Origin: Lachnospira sp. UBA2821
Lineage (GTDB): Bacteria > Bacillota > Clostridia > Lachnospirales > Lachnospiraceae
NCBI GenBank assembly: GCA_002351535.1
Contig: DEGR01000025.1
Coordinates: forward strand, 1-34,835
Length of the DNA stretch: 34,835 bases
Reading direction: 5' to 3'
Shown: in pieces, positions 13,348-21,615 of the stretch
How positions within the stretch are numbered: the first letter of the stretch is position 1
Layout: the number at the start of each line of letters is the position of its first letter
Notes under the pieces: generated by a model
Databases searched by the model: none
Told to the model about the DNA's origin: nothing
The model's input: the letters and a program-made list of their open reading frames with translations, nothing else
Made by a program: the position numbers and the translations under genes

Positions 13348-15699
13348 ATGACACTTAAGGAACTTGGAGTAGGAAAGACCGCAACAATTGAGAAAGTTAA
13401 CGGTGAAGGAGCATTAAGACAACATCTTCTCGATATGGGACTTATAAAAGGAGCAGAAGTAACAGTTGTAAAATATGCACCAATGGGTGACCCTGTTGAA
13501 GTAAGAATTCATGGGTATGAACTTACATTAAGACTTAGTGAAGCGGAGAACGTGATAACCGGAAAGGCACATAAGCCTTCGTTTGATGAGAATAAAAATA
13601 TCAAAAAGATTAAGAAGAAGATAGAACATCCCGGGATTGGCGAGGGTGGAAAGTTTCATCTCAAATCAGATGAAAAACCATTGCCAGAGGGGACAGTGTT
13701 AACATTTGCACTTGTCGGTAACCAGAATTGTGGAAAGACAACACTTTTTAATAAGCTGACAGGTTCTAACCAGCATGTCGGAAATTTCCCCGGGGTTACT
13801 GTAGACAGAAAAGACGGAGTGATAATCGGTCATGAAGATACTCTTATAACAGACCTTCCCGGAATATATTCTATGTCTCCTTATAGCAGTGAGGAAATAG
13901 TCACAAGAGAGTTTTTGTTAAAGGATAAACCAAAGGGAATTATTAATATAGTTGATGCGACTAATATAGAGAGAAATCTTTATCTTACAATGCAGCTTAT
14001 GGAGTTGAATATTCCAATAGTAGTTGCACTTAATATGATGGATGAAGTGCGAGAGAATGATGGTGCAATTCTTATTAATGAATTGGAAGAATTTCTTGGA
14101 ATACCGGTAATACCAATATCAGCAGCGAAAAATGAGGGTGTTGAAGAACTTGTCAATCATGCCATCCACGTTGCGAAATATCAGGAGGGACCCGGTAAGA
14201 TTGACTTTTGCTGTTCAGATGGAAATGAAAGTGCAGTTCACAGATGCCTTCATGGGATAATGCATCTTATAGAAGACCATGCTGTTGCGGCAGGTATACC
14301 GGTAAGATTTGCTTCTTCAAAACTTGCAGAGGGAGATGAAATTGTCCTTGAGGCATTAAGACTCTCGGATAAAGAAAAACATATTCTTGATGGTATTGTA
14401 AGTAATATGGAAGAAGAAAGCGGAATGGATAGAAGTTCAGCTATTGCAAATATGAGATTTGCTTATATAAATAAGGCATGTGATTCAACTGTTATAAAGC
14501 CCAAAGAGAGCAGGGAAAGATTAAGAAGTAAAAAGATAGATAAAATACTAACCGGAAAATACACGGGAATACCGGCTTTCATAGCCATTATGATGATTGT
14601 GTTTTTGCTTACATTTAATGTGATTGGTGCTGCACTTCAGAACGTATTGGCACTTGGAATAGATAAACTTACAGAAATGTGCAGTGATGGACTTGAATTC
14701 TTTAAAGTTAACGAGGTGCTTAAGTCTCTTATAGTTGATGGAGTTCTTAATGGAGTTGGAAGCATCCTAAGTTTTCTGCCTATAATTGTAACATTGTTTT
14801 TCTTTCTTTCGATTCTGGAAGATAGCGGATATATGGCCAGAGTTGCTTTTATCATGGATAAAATACTTAGAAAAATTGGCTTGTCAGGAAGAAGTATTGT
14901 TCCTATGCTTGTAGGATTTGGATGTACAGTTCCGGGAGTAATGGCAAGCAGAACGCTATCATCAGAACGTGACAGAAAAATGACTGTTTTACTTACCCCA
15001 TTTATGAGCTGTTCGGCTAAAATGCCTGTATATGCCTTTCTTACAGCAGCATTTTTTCCCGGAAAGGGCGGAATTATAATGGTAGGATTGTATGCGTTTG
15101 GAATCATGACGGGAATATTTACAGCAATACTTTTAAAGGGAACACTATTTAAAGGTGAGGCAGTACCGTTCGTAATGGAATTGCCGAATTACAGAATGCC
15201 CGGTGCAGGCAATGTATTACGGCTTCTTTGGGAAAAAGCTAAAGATTTCTTACAAAAGGCATTTACAATTATATTTGTGGCAACAATAGTAATATGGTTT
15301 TTACAGAAATTTGATTTGAGATTTAATCTTGTAAAAGATTCTGCTGATAGTATTTTAGCGGTAATTGGAGATACCATTTCGCCTGTATTCAGGCCGTTAG
15401 GTTTCGGAGACTGGAGAATATCAACGTCGCTCATAACAGGATTTATAGCAAAGGAAAGTGTTGTTGCTACAATATCCGTATTGTTCGGGAATGTCAAAGC
15501 ACTTGCTACAGCTATAGCAATACCCGGTGCAGCAGCATTACTGATTTTTTGTCTGTTATACACGCCATGTATAGCAGCTATAGCATCGGTAAAACGGGAA
15601 CTTGGCGGCAAATGGGCAGTAGCAGTAGTGGCGTTACAGTGCTCAATTGCATGGGTTATGGCACTTATAGTATATAATATTGCAAAATTGTTTATTTAG
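13348..15699 (+). CDS. feoB: Ferrous iron transporter FeoB with fused FeoA domain
   Basis: This 783-residue iron(II) importer has FeoA at its N-terminus (about residues 1-75, an SH3-like domain with LRQHLLDMGLIKGAEV). A linker rich in Lys follows, then the FeoB GTPase domain with G1 GNQNCGKTTLFNKLTG (about 124-139), G3 DLPGIYSMSPYS, G4 ALNMMDE and G5-like ISAAKNEG. The membrane part (about 410-783) contains the two gate repeats, with conserved Cys in VGFGCTVPGVMASR and LYTPCIAAIASVKRE. FeoA and FeoB are separate proteins in many bacteria; fusion is common in Clostridia. ATG 13348 follows AAGGAG; an upstream TTG is rejected. It shares an operon run with a Fur-family regulator. Confidence 0.97.
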   Translation: MTLKELGVGKTATIEKVNGEGALRQHLLDMGLIKGAEVTVVKYAPMGDPVEVRIHGYELTLRLSEAENVITGKAHKPSFDENKNIKKIKKKIEHPGIGEGGKFHLKSDEKPLPEGTVLTFALVGNQNCGKTTLFNKLTGSNQHVGNFPGVTVDRKDGVIIGHEDTLITDLPGIYSMSPYSSEEIVTREFLLKDKPKGIINIVDATNIERNLYLTMQLMELNIPIVVALNMMDEVRENDGAILINELEEFLGIPVIPISAAKNEGVEELVNHAIHVAKYQEGPGKIDFCCSDGNESAVHRCLHGIMHLIEDHAVAAGIPVRFASSKLAEGDEIVLEALRLSDKEKHILDGIVSNMEEESGMDRSSAIANMRFAYINKACDSTVIKPKESRERLRSKKIDKILTGKYTGIPAFIAIMMIVFLLTFNVIGAALQNVLALGIDKLTEMCSDGLEFFKVNEVLKSLIVDGVLNGVGSILSFLPIIVTLFFFLSILEDSGYMARVAFIMDKILRKIGLSGRSIVPMLVGFGCTVPGVMASRTLSSERDRKMTVLLTPFMSCSAKMPVYAFLTAAFFPGKGGIIMVGLYAFGIMTGIFTAILLKGTLFKGEAVPFVMELPNYRMPGAGNVLRLLWEKAKDFLQKAFTIIFVATIVIWFLQKFDLRFNLVKDSADSILAVIGDTISPVFRPLGFGDWRISTSLITGFIAKESVVATISVLFGNVKALATAIAIPGAAALLIFCLLYTPCIAAIASVKRELGGKWAVAVVALQCSIAWVMALIVYNIAKLFI

Positions 15700-15715
15700 C
15701 TAAATGGAGATTGAA

Positions 15716-16495
15716 ATGAAAGTAAATTATCACACACATACATACAGATGTAAGCATGCAGGCGGTTCAGAGAAGGATTACATTGATGCGGCTGTAGAAA
15801 AGAAATTTGATGTTATTGGTATGTCAGACCATGCGCCTTTTCCTGATTACGATTTTGGATATCGTATGGCTTATGATGAACTGGATGATTATGTAAATAC
15901 ACTCAGTATACTTAAGAATGATTATAAGAATAGAATTAAGGTATATACAGGCCTTGAGATAGAATATTTTCCACATTACACATCATATTATGAGGAATTG
16001 CTTATCAGAATAGGAATGGATTATCTTATTCTTGGTGAACATATGTATGAGAAAGAACATGAGCTGTATAAAAATATATATAATTCTGATTCAACAGAAT
16101 GTTATGTTGAATATGCTAATGCAATAAATCAGGCACTAAGAACAGGGTATTTCAAGATTCTTGCACATCCTGACCTATGTATGCTTTGCAACTTTGCTTG
16201 GGATTATAACTGCGATAAAGCGTTAGATATAATTGTTGACGCAGTAGCAGCTACGGGAACAATTATAGAATATAATGCTAATGGATTGAGGAGGGGAATA
16301 CAGGAATTTCCTGACGGAGACAGGTATCCGTATCCCCACCGGAAATTCTGGACAAAGATTGCAGATGCAAAACTGCCTGTGATAGTCGGTGCAGATGCTC
16401 ATTCACCGGAACAGCTGTGGGATGATTATCTGGCATTGGCATATAGTAATCTTGATAAAATAGGAATAAATCCTTTACAACGGGATATTTTATAG
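15716..16495 (+). CDS. hisK: Histidinol-phosphatase, PHP family
   Basis: This 259-residue metal-dependent phosphatase removes phosphate from histidinol phosphate, the next-to-last step of histidine synthesis. The PHP metal motif NYHTHTYRCKHA is at the N-terminus, with later ligands in MSDHAPFPD, GLEIEYFP, LGEHMYE, LAHPDLCML and VGADAHSPEQL. ATG 15716 has GGAG six bases upstream; an in-frame ATG at 15704 overlaps that site. It follows feoB closely and no other histidine gene is nearby. Other PHP phosphoesterases look similar, so the substrate is likely rather than proven. Confidence 0.85.
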   Translation: MKVNYHTHTYRCKHAGGSEKDYIDAAVEKKFDVIGMSDHAPFPDYDFGYRMAYDELDDYVNTLSILKNDYKNRIKVYTGLEIEYFPHYTSYYEELLIRIGMDYLILGEHMYEKEHELYKNIYNSDSTECYVEYANAINQALRTGYFKILAHPDLCMLCNFAWDYNCDKALDIIVDAVAATGTIIEYNANGLRRGIQEFPDGDRYPYPHRKFWTKIADAKLPVIVGADAHSPEQLWDDYLALAYSNLDKIGINPLQRDIL

Positions 16496-16566
16496 TGATG
16501 TATTTTAATTTATGTGTTATACTACACATTGGACATGTTTAGAAAGAAAAAGGCAGGTATATACAG

Positions 16567-17064
16567 ATGGAATTATGGGATATTTATGATATAAATAAAC
16601 AGAGAACGGGCAAGACTATGAAGAGAAATGACTGGTGTCTTAAAGACGGAGAGTATCATCTCACAGTTCTTGGAATTGTTGCACATAAAGATGGAAGATA
16701 TCTTATTACAAAGCGAGTAATGACCAAAGCATGGGCACCGGGATGGTGGGAAGTATCAGGCGGAGCAGCACAGGCCGGAGAAGATTCTAAGGAGGCTGTA
16801 TTAAGAGAGGTAAAAGAAGAGACCGGACTCGATGTTTCAACATTTGATGGTGGATATGTAATGACATATAAGAGGGAAAATCCGGGAGAGGGAGATAATT
16901 ACTTTGTTGATGTATATAAGTTTGTAGGAGAGTTCGATGAAAATGATGTGAAGCCACAGGAGTCAGAGACAGATGGTTTTATGCTTGCTACATTAGAACA
17001 GATAAAAGAATTTGCAGAAGAAGGAATATTTCTTCATTATGACAGTATAAAAGCAGCTTTTTAA
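16567..17064 (+). CDS. Nudix hydrolase
   Basis: This 165-residue protein hydrolyses a nucleoside diphosphate linked to another group. The complete Nudix box runs from GAAQAGEDS through EAVLREVKEETGLD (about residues 60-84), including the REVKEETG catalytic core. The N-terminus (ELWDIYDINKQRTGKTM) matches the subgroup related to isopentenyl-diphosphate isomerase and YfcD-like Nudix proteins, so an isoprenoid or nucleotide-type substrate is possible. It is separated from hisK by 71 bases with no clear terminator and is followed 35 bases later by the membrane phosphodiesterase. Confidence 0.92.
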   Translation: MELWDIYDINKQRTGKTMKRNDWCLKDGEYHLTVLGIVAHKDGRYLITKRVMTKAWAPGWWEVSGGAAQAGEDSKEAVLREVKEETGLDVSTFDGGYVMTYKRENPGEGDNYFVDVYKFVGEFDENDVKPQESETDGFMLATLEQIKEFAEEGIFLHYDSIKAAF

Positions 17065-17099
17065 ATAGTAATGTATAACGTAGCAACTGGAGAACAGAT

Positions 17100-18938
17100 A
17101 TGGAATTTATAAAGAATATTTTAAGAATAATAAAAGTGAATATTGTAAAAATGTTTGAATTTCAGATTGTTATAAGAGTAGTATCAATGGCAGTTATTGC
17201 GCCGTTGATACTTTTTATGTTTAATCTTACAATGAAAATCAGCGGTTACAGATACATTACGAAAGAGAATCTGTATGATTATATTACAGAGCCTTTTACC
17301 ATAATAATATTAATAGTCATATTACTATTTGTTGCTTATATGTTTGTATTTGAGACAGGAGGTATAATATATATATTGGACCGGTCTTATCAGGGATATA
17401 AGGTTAAGATGACAGAGACTGTTATGTTTGCTATGGGCAATGCATTAAGGGTATTAAGCGTAAGAAATTTTGTTATGTTGTTTTTTGTACTTGTTTTTTC
17501 GATTATTATTAATGCAGGTCTTGCTACAACATATCTTGTTGCAATTGAAATACCGGATTTTATTACGGCTTTTATAAAAGCAACACCAAATTTATATCCG
17601 GCAATATGCCTTATAGGCGTGCTTAGTCTTTTTCTTGCAGTAAGATGGTTATATTTTATGAATTATTTCACAATCGAAAAATGTCATTTTTTTAAGGCAT
17701 GTAAAAGAAGTGGCGAATTAAACAGGAACAAACATCTTAAAGATTTATTTATATTGGTGCTTTTGGAATTGTTCTGCATATTATTGTTTCTTGTAATGTG
17801 TGCTTTAATAATTGGAATAATTGTTCTGTTATATAAACTTCTAAAAAATATAAATATTCCATATTATTTATTTTACGAGACAGTTGTAATAGTTGTAAAT
17901 CTCATAACAGTAGTATTTTTTGTATTAATAACACCGGTTTTATTCGCGGGAATAAGTGTCCTTTATTATACAAGAAAGCGGGAGAAGGGTGAAGAGATAA
18001 TACATTGTGTACACAAAAGTAGGATTGCTAAAGAAAAACATAAAAGAATAAGAAAAATGACAACTTTTTTTACTGTATTGTCAACAATTGCATGTACTAT
18101 GTATCTCGTTATGCTTCTTACAGGTAAAATGAATTTTAACGTCGAGTATGTCAAAACGGCAGAAGTAACGGCACATCGTGGTAATTCAAATGACAGACCG
18201 GAAAATTCAATGAGTGCATTTAAAAAAGCTGTAAAAGACGGAGCTGACTGGATTGAATTAGATGTCCAGCAGACTAAGGATTCAAGAATTATAGTGTTAC
18301 ATGATTCAAGCCTTAAGAGAACAACAGGAAAGAATAAAGAAGTGTGGCAGATGAAGTATTCAGATATAAAGAAACTTGAATGTGGAAAATGGTTTTCAAA
18401 GGAGTATGAGGGTGAGAAGATACCTCTTCTTGAAGATGTAATTGATTATGCCAAGGAGAAAGATATTAAGCTTAACATTGAGATAAAACCTACATCTCAC
18501 GATGAAAATTTTGAAGAAGAGTTAGTAGACATGATTATTGATAAAGATTTTGAAGATGAATGTGTTGTTACATCACAAAGTTATGCGAGTCTGAAAAAGG
18601 TAAAAGATTACAATAAAGATATTAAGACAATATATGTTATGGGTGTTGCATATGGAAGTATATTCAAGCTTAGTTCAGCAGACGGATATAGTGTTAAGTC
18701 ATATTATGTAACTGACGAGCTTGTCGGAAGCATTCATAATGCCGGTAAAGAAATATTTGTGTGGACAGTTAATAATGAAAAGCTTATAGACCGAATGATT
18801 GACCTGAATGTTGATAATATAATTACAGATAATGTAACAATGGCTAAAAAATGTATCTATACAAATAAGACAAATTCAGATATAGTATCACTGATTAATA
18901 ATTTTCTTATTGATAATATAACAGAGAGAACAAAATAA
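17100..18938 (+). CDS. Membrane-anchored glycerophosphodiester phosphodiesterase
   Basis: This 612-residue protein splits glycerophosphodiesters, such as deacylated lipid head groups or teichoic-acid-type glycerol phosphates, into glycerol 3-phosphate and an alcohol. The N-terminal 345 residues hold about seven membrane segments of the GDPD membrane-domain type. The last of these (about 325-342) places the catalytic domain (about 350-595), probably outside the cell. GDPD motifs are TAHRGNSNDRPENS (His359), DWIELDVQQTKD, VLHDSSLKRTTG and LNIEIKPTS. A late VWTVNNEKLIDRMIDLNVDNI is also typical. GGAG lies seven bases before ATG. The next gene starts eight bases after its stop. Confidence 0.94.
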   Translation: MEFIKNILRIIKVNIVKMFEFQIVIRVVSMAVIAPLILFMFNLTMKISGYRYITKENLYDYITEPFTIIILIVILLFVAYMFVFETGGIIYILDRSYQGYKVKMTETVMFAMGNALRVLSVRNFVMLFFVLVFSIIINAGLATTYLVAIEIPDFITAFIKATPNLYPAICLIGVLSLFLAVRWLYFMNYFTIEKCHFFKACKRSGELNRNKHLKDLFILVLLELFCILLFLVMCALIIGIIVLLYKLLKNINIPYYLFYETVVIVVNLITVVFFVLITPVLFAGISVLYYTRKREKGEEIIHCVHKSRIAKEKHKRIRKMTTFFTVLSTIACTMYLVMLLTGKMNFNVEYVKTAEVTAHRGNSNDRPENSMSAFKKAVKDGADWIELDVQQTKDSRIIVLHDSSLKRTTGKNKEVWQMKYSDIKKLECGKWFSKEYEGEKIPLLEDVIDYAKEKDIKLNIEIKPTSHDENFEEELVDMIIDKDFEDECVVTSQSYASLKKVKDYNKDIKTIYVMGVAYGSIFKLSSADGYSVKSYYVTDELVGSIHNAGKEIFVWTVNNEKLIDRMIDLNVDNIITDNVTMAKKCIYTNKTNSDIVSLINNFLIDNITERTK

Positions 18939-18946
18939 AGTGTGAA

Positions 18947-19747
18947 ATGGAGAGATTTGATTTGAAAATAGCATTGGTTCAGACATATATTTATTGGGAA
19001 AATAAAGAGAAAAATCTTAATTTTATGGAGAAAGTGGTAAAACATTATGGTGACAGGGGAATAGATATGTTTTTGTTCCCTGAGATGAGCCTTACCGGTT
19101 ATACCATGAATATGGATAAAGTAAAAGAAAATGACCGTTATACGGTTGAGGCGGTGAGTTCAATAGCCGCAAGATACAAAGCAGCTATAGGAATAGGATG
19201 GATAAAGGATTGTGGAGATTATTGCGAAAATTGTTATTCTCTTGTTACTCCATCAGGTGCATCAGCCGATTATGTGAAAATGCATCCATTCAGCATTGCA
19301 GGAGAAGATATGTGGTGCAGAGGAGGAAGAAGCATAACGAAGTGTAACTATAAAGGGTTCTCGATTGGTATGCAGTTGTGTTATGATTTAAGGTTTCCGG
19401 ATACATTTGTGAAAGCGTCAGAAGGTGTAGATATTGTCATAGTGCCTGCATGCTGGCCGGCAGCGAGAAATGCACACTGGAATACGCTTCTTAAGGCAAG
19501 AGCTATAGAGAATCAGGTGTATGTGGCAGGAATAAACTGTGCCGGTAATATTTCGGGAATATATTATAGTGGAGAGAGTGCAATATATAATCCCGATGGA
19601 AATGCCTGTTTTGGAAAGAGTATTAAAATATCGAGAGCCTGTACAGAGGCACAGATAATGATATATGACATTGAAAATGATGTGGAGAGATTCAGAAGTG
19701 CATTTCCTATACTTAAAGACAGAATAAATAATATAAATGAGGAGTAA
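18947..19747 (+). CDS. Nitrilase-superfamily carbon-nitrogen hydrolase
   Basis: This 266-residue soluble amidohydrolase has the Glu-Lys-Cys triad: Glu in LFPEMSLTGY, Lys in DYVKMHPFS and nucleophile Cys in GMQLCYDLRFPD. The core folds as one domain of usual length and ends shortly after YDIENDVERFRSAFPIL, a phrase close to that of omega-amidase (Nit2)-like members. It could deamidate alpha-ketoglutaramate or a related small amide; the exact substrate is unknown. It lies between a phosphodiesterase (8 bases) and a lipid flippase gene (5 bases), so it is clearly co-transcribed with envelope genes, although no link between the functions is evident. Confidence 0.9.
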   Translation: MERFDLKIALVQTYIYWENKEKNLNFMEKVVKHYGDRGIDMFLFPEMSLTGYTMNMDKVKENDRYTVEAVSSIAARYKAAIGIGWIKDCGDYCENCYSLVTPSGASADYVKMHPFSIAGEDMWCRGGRSITKCNYKGFSIGMQLCYDLRFPDTFVKASEGVDIVIVPACWPAARNAHWNTLLKARAIENQVYVAGINCAGNISGIYYSGESAIYNPDGNACFGKSIKISRACTEAQIMIYDIENDVERFRSAFPILKDRINNINEE

Positions 19748-19752
19748 TTCGA

Positions 19753-21483
19753 ATGGCTAACGGACGTCAAAAGAGTAAAAATCTATATATTCAGGGTACG
19801 ATTCTTGCGGCAGCAGGAATAATAACAAAGTTAATGGGCTTCGCCTACAGAATACCTATGACGAATATGCTTGGTTCAGATGGAAACGGAGTGTATTCTA
19901 TTGCATTTGAAATATATAATATTGTGCTTATGCTGTCTTCATACAGTCTTCCTCTTGCGGTATCAAAGCTCGTATCAGCAAGACTGGCACTTAAACAGTA
20001 CAATAATTCTTACAGGGTATTTAAAGATGCCATGTTGTTTGCTTTGATTTCAAGTACAATCGGGGCTATGTTTTTGTTTTTTGGAGCTGATTTTCTTGCA
20101 GCTATGTATTCTACACCTGAGCTTACAAGACCTCTGAAAGTGCTTGCACCGACGGTGTTTGTGGTTGCAATAGTCGGTGTCTTAAGGGGATATTTTCAGG
20201 GAGCAAGTACAATGATTCCAACTGCGGTATCACAGATTATTGAACAGATATTTAATGCGATTATAAGTGTATGGGGAGTATGGTTCTTTATGAACAGACT
20301 TGCTGATACAACACTTAAAGATGCGGCAGAAGGATTTGCCGGAGTTGATGCGGCAGGCGGTGTTGCAAAGAGCATATATAGTGGTTATGAGGTTCAGAGT
20401 GCATCACTTGGAGCTGCAGGTGGAACTCTTGGAACATTAATGGGAGCATTATTTGCATTATTGTTTTTAGGATATACGTTTTACATATACAGACCGTCAA
20501 TATCCAGAAAGAACAGAAGGGATTTATATGGAATTACTGAAAGCCATAAGGATGTTGTGAGATTAATTATTGCAACTGTCATACCTGTTATAATAAGTCA
20601 GACAATATACCAGATAGGATATGTAATTGATGATTTGATATTTAGCAGAATTATGTATATTAAGGGTATGGAAAATTCAGTCCGTAAATCTTTACAGGGT
20701 GTATTTAATTCACAGTATACTTTACTTATAAATGTTCCGATTGCAATGGCAACCGCCATGGCCGCTTCAACGATTCCGAGTATTGTTACATCATACACAA
20801 TGGGAAAGAAGAAAGAAGTGAATAAAAAGATAGGTGGAGTAATAAAGTTTGTTATGGCTATATCATTTCCATCAGCCATTGGACTTGCAGTTCTTGCAAC
20901 ACCTATAATGAACATATTGTTTCCGAGACTTGGAGCATATAATCAGGTGGGAGCCAACCTTCTGCATTATGGTTCGATAGCAATAGTATTTTATTCATTA
21001 TCAACTATTACAAGTTCTGTATTGCAGGGACTTGACCATATGAGAGTGCCTGTAAGAAATTCAGGAATATCACTCTCAATTCATCTTATCATGATGATTG
21101 TTTTATTAAATTTTACAGATTTGAATGTTTACATTCTGCTTATAGGTGACGTTACTTTTCCTATGCTGATAAGTATTCTTAATTGGTACTGTGTAAAAAA
21201 ATATGTTGGTTATAAACAGGAAGTTGGCAAAACATTTCTGGTACCCCTTATTGCATCAGGTGTTATGGGAATGGCAGCATGGGGCAGTTATAAGGCAATA
21301 ACAATATTTGGAACAGGAAAGATAGTAATGATTATTGCACTTATAGTGTCTGTTGCAATAGCGGTTATTGTATATGGAATACTCATGCTTGCAATGCATT
21401 GTTTCGAAAAAGATGAGCTGTATGATCTTCCAATGGGAGGCAGAATAGTAACAATTGGAAGAAAATTAGGCTTCTATAATTAA
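19753..21483 (+). CDS. MurJ/SpoVB-family lipid-linked flippase (YtgP-like)
   Basis: This 576-residue membrane protein has about 14 transmembrane segments and belongs to the MOP superfamily. Early features are the family phrase GTILAAAGIITKLMGFAYRIPMTN (broken around residues 11-34) and DGNGVYSIAFEIYNI. The length and the start fit YtgP (a Bacillus lipid II flippase) and its sporulation paralogue SpoVB. It would carry an undecaprenyl-linked sugar, such as lipid II or a polysaccharide unit, across the cytoplasmic membrane. A less typical insert of about 60 residues (about 180-215, rich in Gly/Ala: AEGFAGVDAAGGVAK) lies between segments. The start is next to GAGGAG, five bases after the nitrilase stop. 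MurJ versus SpoVB-like role cannot be separated here. Confidence 0.87.
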   Translation: MANGRQKSKNLYIQGTILAAAGIITKLMGFAYRIPMTNMLGSDGNGVYSIAFEIYNIVLMLSSYSLPLAVSKLVSARLALKQYNNSYRVFKDAMLFALISSTIGAMFLFFGADFLAAMYSTPELTRPLKVLAPTVFVVAIVGVLRGYFQGASTMIPTAVSQIIEQIFNAIISVWGVWFFMNRLADTTLKDAAEGFAGVDAAGGVAKSIYSGYEVQSASLGAAGGTLGTLMGALFALLFLGYTFYIYRPSISRKNRRDLYGITESHKDVVRLIIATVIPVIISQTIYQIGYVIDDLIFSRIMYIKGMENSVRKSLQGVFNSQYTLLINVPIAMATAMAASTIPSIVTSYTMGKKKEVNKKIGGVIKFVMAISFPSAIGLAVLATPIMNILFPRLGAYNQVGANLLHYGSIAIVFYSLSTITSSVLQGLDHMRVPVRNSGISLSIHLIMMIVLLNFTDLNVYILLIGDVTFPMLISILNWYCVKKYVGYKQEVGKTFLVPLIASGVMGMAAWGSYKAITIFGTGKIVMIIALIVSVAIAVIVYGILMLAMHCFEKDELYDLPMGGRIVTIGRKLGFYN

Positions 21484-21535
21484 AATATATCAATCAAACT
21501 GATTAAATATGTCACTTTCGCGTTCTTAATTAATG

Positions 21536-21593
21536 TGATATTATATGCAGACATAAGAGTTAGTGTAGCACATTAGTGAAAAAACATTAATGA
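21536..21593 (+). promoter_or_regulatory. Extended -10 promoter and direct repeats before leuA-araC
   Basis: TGA-TATTAT (21536-21544) is an extended -10 element; no good -35 precedes it. Downstream lie two near-identical direct repeats, CATTAGTGA (21571-21579) and CATTAATGA (21585-21593), 14 bases apart, just before the ribosome site. Direct repeats are the usual targets of AraC-type domains, and the following gene encodes one. No T-box, leader peptide or attenuator was seen in this 130-base gap. Confidence 0.35.
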
Positions 21594-21615
21594 CGTTATC
21601 GGAATGGAGGCAGCT

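Noticed and set aside
14637..15107. 156-residue - strand open frame inside feoB
   Set aside because: It is the antisense of the FeoB membrane region; the + strand frame carries all the conserved motifs, and the antisense product has none.
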